Shown in pieces: positions 33,874-37,357 of a stretch of DNA of 37,357 bases. A program made the translations under genes and the position numbers. Under the pieces are notes generated by a model that worked only from the letters and a program-made list of their open reading frames with translations, had not been told where the DNA came from and searched no databases. Location: positions 1 through 37,357 of IMG/VR virus record IMGVR_UViG_3300013286_000027; one strand, given 5' to 3'. Numbering within the stretch: position 1 is the stretch's first letter; every line of letters starts with the position of its first letter. This DNA comes from a virus.

Positions 33874-35334
33874 TTGCCAAGTTGTAAAGTTGTTATTAAA
33901 GATGAAGTCAATGTTAAAATTGAAAATTTAGACTTGGATACTCGTAAGGCTTTGGTCAAAAAATTCAAATACGAAGACCCATCTGCTCGCTTTAGGCCTA
34001 GCTACAAACTAGGGCGATGGGATGGCAGCATTAGCTTTTTTGGGCTAGGCGGAACTACCTACATGAGTATGCTAGGTCCAGTATTAGAATATTTGGAAAG
34101 TAAGAATTTTTATATTGAAGTAGAAGACCATAGAACCAGTGAACCTTTAGAATTTTCTGAAATCTTTGAAGACTTTTGGGGAGATCAAACATGGCCAGAA
34201 GGGCATAGGTTTGCTGGAGAAAAGATTAGACTACGTGACGATCAAGTAGATGTCATTAATAAATTTTTAGAAAACCCGCAATGTATTCAAGAAATTGCTA
34301 CAGGATTTGGTAAAACTATCACCACAGCTACACTATCAAAGATATGTGAAAAGTATGGACGCACTATAACCATTGTTCCCAATAAAAGTCTTGTTGAACA
34401 AACTGAGGAAGATTTTGTTAACTGTAAATTAGATGTAGGTGTTTATTACGGAGATAGAAAAGATCTAAACAAAACACATACAATCTGCACTTGGCAAAGT
34501 TTAAATATTTTAGATAAAAATTCTAAAAATTGGGATGAAGCTGCATGTGCTAGATTAGAAATGTTATTAGATAATGTGCAATGCGTTATGGTAGATGAAG
34601 TACATATGGCCAAGGCTGATGTATTAAAAAATCTACTGACTCGCAACTTATCTAAAACTCCAATACGTTGGGGGCTAACGGGCACTATACCCAAAGCCGA
34701 ACATGAGTTTCAAAGTATTCGTGCAAGTTTAGGTGAAGTGGTTAATAGAGTTGCTGCCCACACTTTACAAGAATCAGGAGTATTGAGTAACTGTCATGTT
34801 AACATTGTACAGACTGGTGAATGGAAAGAGTTTGGCAGCTATGCTGAAGAATTAAAATATCTAGTTACTGATAGCACAAGGATGAAATATATCAGTAACA
34901 TGATTCGCAATATTGCAGCATCGGGAAATACCTTAGTCTTAGTGAATAGAATTGACTCAGGTAAATTTATTATTGAACAAATACCAGAAGCGGTGTTTGT
35001 TTCAGGTCAAGTTAAAACTAAAGATAGAAAAGAAGAGTACGATGAAATTAGAACAAGTGATAACAAGATTATTGTGGCGACTTTTGGTGTGGCCGCTGTG
35101 GGTATTAATATTCCTAGGATTTTTAATCTGGTTCTTTTGGAGCCCGGAAAGAGCTTTGTCCGAGTTATACAATCAATTGGGCGCGGCATTAGAAAAGCTG
35201 ACGACAAGGACTTCGTCCAAATCTGGGACATGACAGCCGCTAGCAAATACGCAAAAAGACACTTAACCGAAAGAAAGCGCTTCTATAAAGAAGCCAAATA
35301 TCCATTTACAATTGAAAAGGTCAAATACCAATAA
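33874..35334 (+). CDS. uvsW: UvsW-type superfamily 2 helicase
   Basis: The product is 486 residues; T4 UvsW is about 503. The start is TTG at 33874, because the family N-terminus (VVIKDEVNVKIENLD ... YKLGRWDGSISFF) begins there and no ATG fits. Motif I is ATGFGKT (142-148), motif II DEVH (241-244), motif III LTGT, and motif VI QSIGRGIRK (433-441). UvsW unwinds R-loops and branched DNA and switches origin-dependent replication to recombination-dependent replication. A Shine-Dalgarno-like AAGGA lies 9 nt upstream. It overlaps the next gene by 1 nt (TAATG). Confidence 0.92.
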   Translation: MPSCKVVIKDEVNVKIENLDLDTRKALVKKFKYEDPSARFRPSYKLGRWDGSISFFGLGGTTYMSMLGPVLEYLESKNFYIEVEDHRTSEPLEFSEIFEDFWGDQTWPEGHRFAGEKIRLRDDQVDVINKFLENPQCIQEIATGFGKTITTATLSKICEKYGRTITIVPNKSLVEQTEEDFVNCKLDVGVYYGDRKDLNKTHTICTWQSLNILDKNSKNWDEAACARLEMLLDNVQCVMVDEVHMAKADVLKNLLTRNLSKTPIRWGLTGTIPKAEHEFQSIRASLGEVVNRVAAHTLQESGVLSNCHVNIVQTGEWKEFGSYAEELKYLVTDSTRMKYISNMIRNIAASGNTLVLVNRIDSGKFIIEQIPEAVFVSGQVKTKDRKEEYDEIRTSDNKIIVATFGVAAVGINIPRIFNLVLLEPGKSFVRVIQSIGRGIRKADDKDFVQIWDMTAASKYAKRHLTERKRFYKEAKYPFTIEKVKYQ

Positions 35335-35837
35335 TGCAGATTTTAACTTTAGATAACAAGACCATGTTCTTGAATGACCTTCCCAGCGAGATCGATGACG
35401 ATTTACGGTTTGCCATACTAGATAACAGTGATAGTTCTAATCCAGATCACTTTTTTATTCCTTTAATATTTTTAGAAAGTTTTACAGGACCAGCAGTGGT
35501 CCTAAAAATAGGACCACATGAGCTTACCATGCCTTTAGATTGGTGTACCATTGTGGGTGACCCTGAAGGTCCTGATATGGAAATACTACCACTGACCAGT
35601 TTGAACGACAGAGGTTTTAGAACGTTTTGTTTTAACCCACGCAGCAGTTTCCGTCCAGAGTTTTTAGACATTGATATTATCGATGTTTACCAAGATGTCA
35701 AATGGTACTTTCCAAAAATGCGTCCTGGCCATTTGCTATGTACACCATTAGAGGCTGGCGATAATCCACGATGTGCGTATTTTGTCAAAGAAGTAAGCCG
35801 TCAAAATGAACTTGTAGATTATACTAAGTGTTGGTAA
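35334..35837 (+). CDS. Conserved hypothetical protein downstream of uvsW
   Basis: The product is 167 residues. It is mainly beta-strand with features I recall from T4-like aquatic phages: MQILTLDNKTMFLNDLP at the start, IFLESFTGPAVVLKIGP, MPLDWCTIVGDPEGPDMEIL, then LTSLNDRGFRTFCFNPRSSF and FRPEFLDIDIIDVYQDVKWY. No catalytic motif or known function is apparent. It starts on the uvsW stop (TAATG overlap), so it is expressed with the recombination genes. The fold and role remain open. Confidence 0.65.
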   Translation: MQILTLDNKTMFLNDLPSEIDDDLRFAILDNSDSSNPDHFFIPLIFLESFTGPAVVLKIGPHELTMPLDWCTIVGDPEGPDMEILPLTSLNDRGFRTFCFNPRSSFRPEFLDIDIIDVYQDVKWYFPKMRPGHLLCTPLEAGDNPRCAYFVKEVSRQNELVDYTKCW

Positions 35838-35840
35838 GTT

Positions 35841-36038
35841 GTGGACATTATACCCGGATGTTATAGTAGGCCACCTCGTAATCTTCATGCGGATATAATG
35901 GAAAGTAAACTATGGGGAGATATCCATCGTGCAGCAAAGACTGATCCTGCTTTACAAGCGGCATTAGATCGTGTTAAAATAACATATTACCTAACAGCAG
36001 ATTACGAGAAAAGATATGGCAACCGCAAAAAAAGTTAA
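35841..36038 (+). CDS. 65-residue hypothetical protein (GTG start)
   Basis: The gene starts at GTG 35841, 3 nt after the previous stop, with no ATG in a better place. The sequence begins MDIIPGCYSRPPRNLHADIM, then ALQAALDRVKITYYL and a basic end. It overlaps the next gene by 23 nt. Nothing in it points to a function; it could be a small partner of the replication proteins beside it. Confidence 0.5.
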   Translation: MDIIPGCYSRPPRNLHADIMESKLWGDIHRAAKTDPALQAALDRVKITYYLTADYEKRYGNRKKS

Positions 36039-36504
36039 ACCCAAAGCTGAACCAAAACTTGATTTAACCAAAACTCTTGATGCGGTTAATCGTAGAGACT
36101 ATGGGTTTTATAAAACATTAACCGATGATGAGTTAAAAGGTTTTAGCCCGTATGTATTGATGAGATACATATCAAATGCCAAGGGTCGTAGTTTGCAAGA
36201 ACATTTTATAGAACAGACTAATGAAAGAGTAAACAAGAATCATTGGTTGTTAAGTAAAGAACATAAGGAATTGCTTTGGAAATTATGTGCTAGTGTAGGA
36301 ACTGGTGACAACGTATATCATCCGTATCTTAAAGGACCCGGAAAAGAATCAGCTAATAAGATTGAAAAATTATTATGCGAACTATATCCAGCAATGAAGA
36401 TGGGAGATATTAAAATTTGGGCATCCATGATGGATAAAAAAGATCGAGAAGAACTCTTTGATAAAATGGGGTTTGATAAAAAACAACGGAAAGACTACGA
36501 ATGA
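36016..36504 (+). CDS. gp62: Clamp-loader small subunit, gp62-like (probable)
   Basis: The product is 162 residues; T4 gp62 is 187. After a Lys-rich start (MATAKKVKPKAEPK), the pattern FYKTLTDDELKGFSPYVLMRYIS (residues about 31-53) followed by helices (HKELLWKLCASVG; KIEKLLCELYPAMKMGDIKIW; DREELFDKMGFDKKQRKDYE) fits the phage clamp-loader A-subunit family: a short FxxYL/PYV-like motif then a 'polymerase-cluster' helical body. gp62 with gp44 loads the gp45 clamp. gp44 and gp45 are not in this window, and the call rests on pattern and length only. It overlaps the upstream gene by 23 nt and the downstream one by 4 nt. Confidence 0.6.
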   Translation: MATAKKVKPKAEPKLDLTKTLDAVNRRDYGFYKTLTDDELKGFSPYVLMRYISNAKGRSLQEHFIEQTNERVNKNHWLLSKEHKELLWKLCASVGTGDNVYHPYLKGPGKESANKIEKLLCELYPAMKMGDIKIWASMMDKKDREELFDKMGFDKKQRKDYE

Positions 36505-37196
36505 TAGCGTTAGTGGAACAACCTTATACTTGCGTACATTGCGGTAAGAGTTTTATGAAAAATAAAACTCTAGTAGCGCATATGTGCGAACGTAAACGTC
36601 GTGCCCTACAACGAGATGAGAAGCGTGTTCAAGCAGGCTTTATGGCATTCAATCGCTTTTGGCAATTAACTCAAAATAATAAAAAACCTAAATCCTATGA
36701 CAACTTTGCCGACAGCAGTTACTACAATGCCTTTGTAAAGTTTGGCGGATTTGTTAATAATATAAATCCATTATACCCTGATAAGTTTATTGATTATGTG
36801 ATTAAGAGTGGAGTTAAGCTGGATCACTGGTGCAAAGATGAGTTGTATGAGCGTTACCTACTTGACATGATCAAAGTCGAACCAGTTGAAAGCGCAGTAC
36901 AACGCACTTTAAAAACTATGATGGAATGGGGAGATGAACATGGACAAGAGTTTTCACAATACTTTTCACAGGTAAGTTTGAGTAAGGCTGTATATGATAT
37001 ACAAAATGGAAAAATTAGCCCTTGGGTTATTTTAAATAGCACGTCGGGTCAATCTATGGTGCGTGGCATGAGCGATGAACAATTGGAAATGATAGCAGCA
37101 TCCTTTGATGTGCCCTACTGGTTACGTAGGTTCCGTGAACTGCCAGCTGATACTGCATTAGTAAAAGAAATATGTGCAGAGGCAGGAATAAAATGA
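36501..37196 (+). CDS. Zinc-finger protein in the replication cluster, function unknown
   Basis: The product is 231 residues. The N-terminus is a zinc finger, YTCVHCGKSFMKNKTLVAHM then C (C11, C14, H27, C29; a C2HC type), followed by a basic helix (ERKRRALQRDEKRVQ). The body is helical with FMAFNRFWQLTQNNKKPKSY, PLYPDKFIDYVIKSGVKLDH and NGKISPWVILNS. I recall this family in T4-like phages, where it is unassigned. A DNA-binding or polymerase-partner role is plausible from the finger and from its position after the clamp-loader subunit. It overlaps the previous gene by 4 nt (ATGA) and also the next one (ATGA). Confidence 0.65.
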   Translation: MIALVEQPYTCVHCGKSFMKNKTLVAHMCERKRRALQRDEKRVQAGFMAFNRFWQLTQNNKKPKSYDNFADSSYYNAFVKFGGFVNNINPLYPDKFIDYVIKSGVKLDHWCKDELYERYLLDMIKVEPVESAVQRTLKTMMEWGDEHGQEFSQYFSQVSLSKAVYDIQNGKISPWVILNSTSGQSMVRGMSDEQLEMIAASFDVPYWLRRFRELPADTALVKEICAEAGIK

Positions 37197-37357
37197 GTCA
37201 GGAAAATGTTCAAAAATTTGTGCAATATCATCGTATACAAGTTATTGATGATAACAAACGTGCCCATAGAATGACACGTATGCATGTGAAATATTTTAAC
37301 AACCCTGCTGACTATAACGAATTAACAGCAATGAATGCTATGAATTTTGAAACTGAA
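37193..37357 (+). CDS. Hypothetical protein, 3' end cut by window
   Basis: The ATG at 37193 overlaps the preceding stop (ATGA), giving at least 55 codons with no stop by the window end. The start reads MSQENVQKFVQYHRIQVIDD, then a basic patch (RAHRMTRMHVKYF) and a Met/Asn-rich stretch. It is too short to assign. The tight overlap shows it belongs to the same operon. Confidence 0.5.
   Translation, partial: MSQENVQKFVQYHRIQVIDDNKRAHRMTRMHVKYFNNPADYNELTAMNAMNFETE

Noticed and set aside
1-37357. tRNA genes, integrase, toxin-antitoxin or defence genes
   Set aside because: None recognised on reading both strands; nearly all sequence is accounted for by phage genes.

Overview
The window is part of the genome of a T4-like (Tevenvirinae-type) contractile-tailed phage. 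It is AT-rich, densely packed, and carries recognisable homologues of T4 gp13, gp14, gp15, gp16, gp17, gp18, gp19, gp4, gp32, UvsX, UvsY and UvsW. The long forms of gp14, gp15 and gp18 and the tail-fibre repeats resemble marine and freshwater T4-like phages (cyanophage and pelagiphage relatives) more than coliphage T4. No photosynthesis genes, tRNAs, integrase or CRISPR array are visible, so the host can only be guessed as an aquatic bacterium.

Layout. Positions 2-9929 (+) hold three tandem host-recognition genes (a repeat/LamG fibre open at the window edge, a glycine-rich adhesin with LamG, and a 1826-residue fibre ending in an S74 self-cleaving chaperone), then two small proteins. A + strand terminator (9962-9994) closes this operon from inside the convergent Nudix gene. 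Positions 9922-12954 (-) hold Nudix, gp15 and gp14. A 26-bp divergent region with back-to-back late boxes separates gp14 from gp13 (+). Two genes behind sigma70-like promoters follow (a glycosyltransferase-like protein and a gp1-type dNMP kinase), then a minus-strand zinc protein.

Positions 15642-19352 carry an enlarged tail sheath and the tail tube, ended by a terminator. A tube-fold protein with a very long coiled-coil extension, a small conserved protein, a gp4-like head-completion protein, the small terminase and two proteins with scaffold-targeting-like N-termini run to a second strong terminator at 25765-25792. The large terminase and a 782-residue unknown protein follow.

From 29920 to the end lies a recombination/replication operon: gp32, UvsX, an acidic protein, UvsY, an unknown, UvsW, two unknowns, a probable gp62-type clamp-loader subunit, a zinc-finger protein, and a gene cut by the window end. 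Most of these genes overlap or abut.

Working together, the left two thirds build and fill the virion (neck, sheath, tube, terminase, fibres), while the right part supplies recombination-dependent replication. The most striking regulatory pattern is a T4-late-like box (NTAAATA) placed only 4-7 nt before several start codons that lack a Shine-Dalgarno sequence, which suggests leaderless late mRNAs. Other genes have clear Shine-Dalgarno sites. Function calls rest on motif recognition by eye, with no database search.
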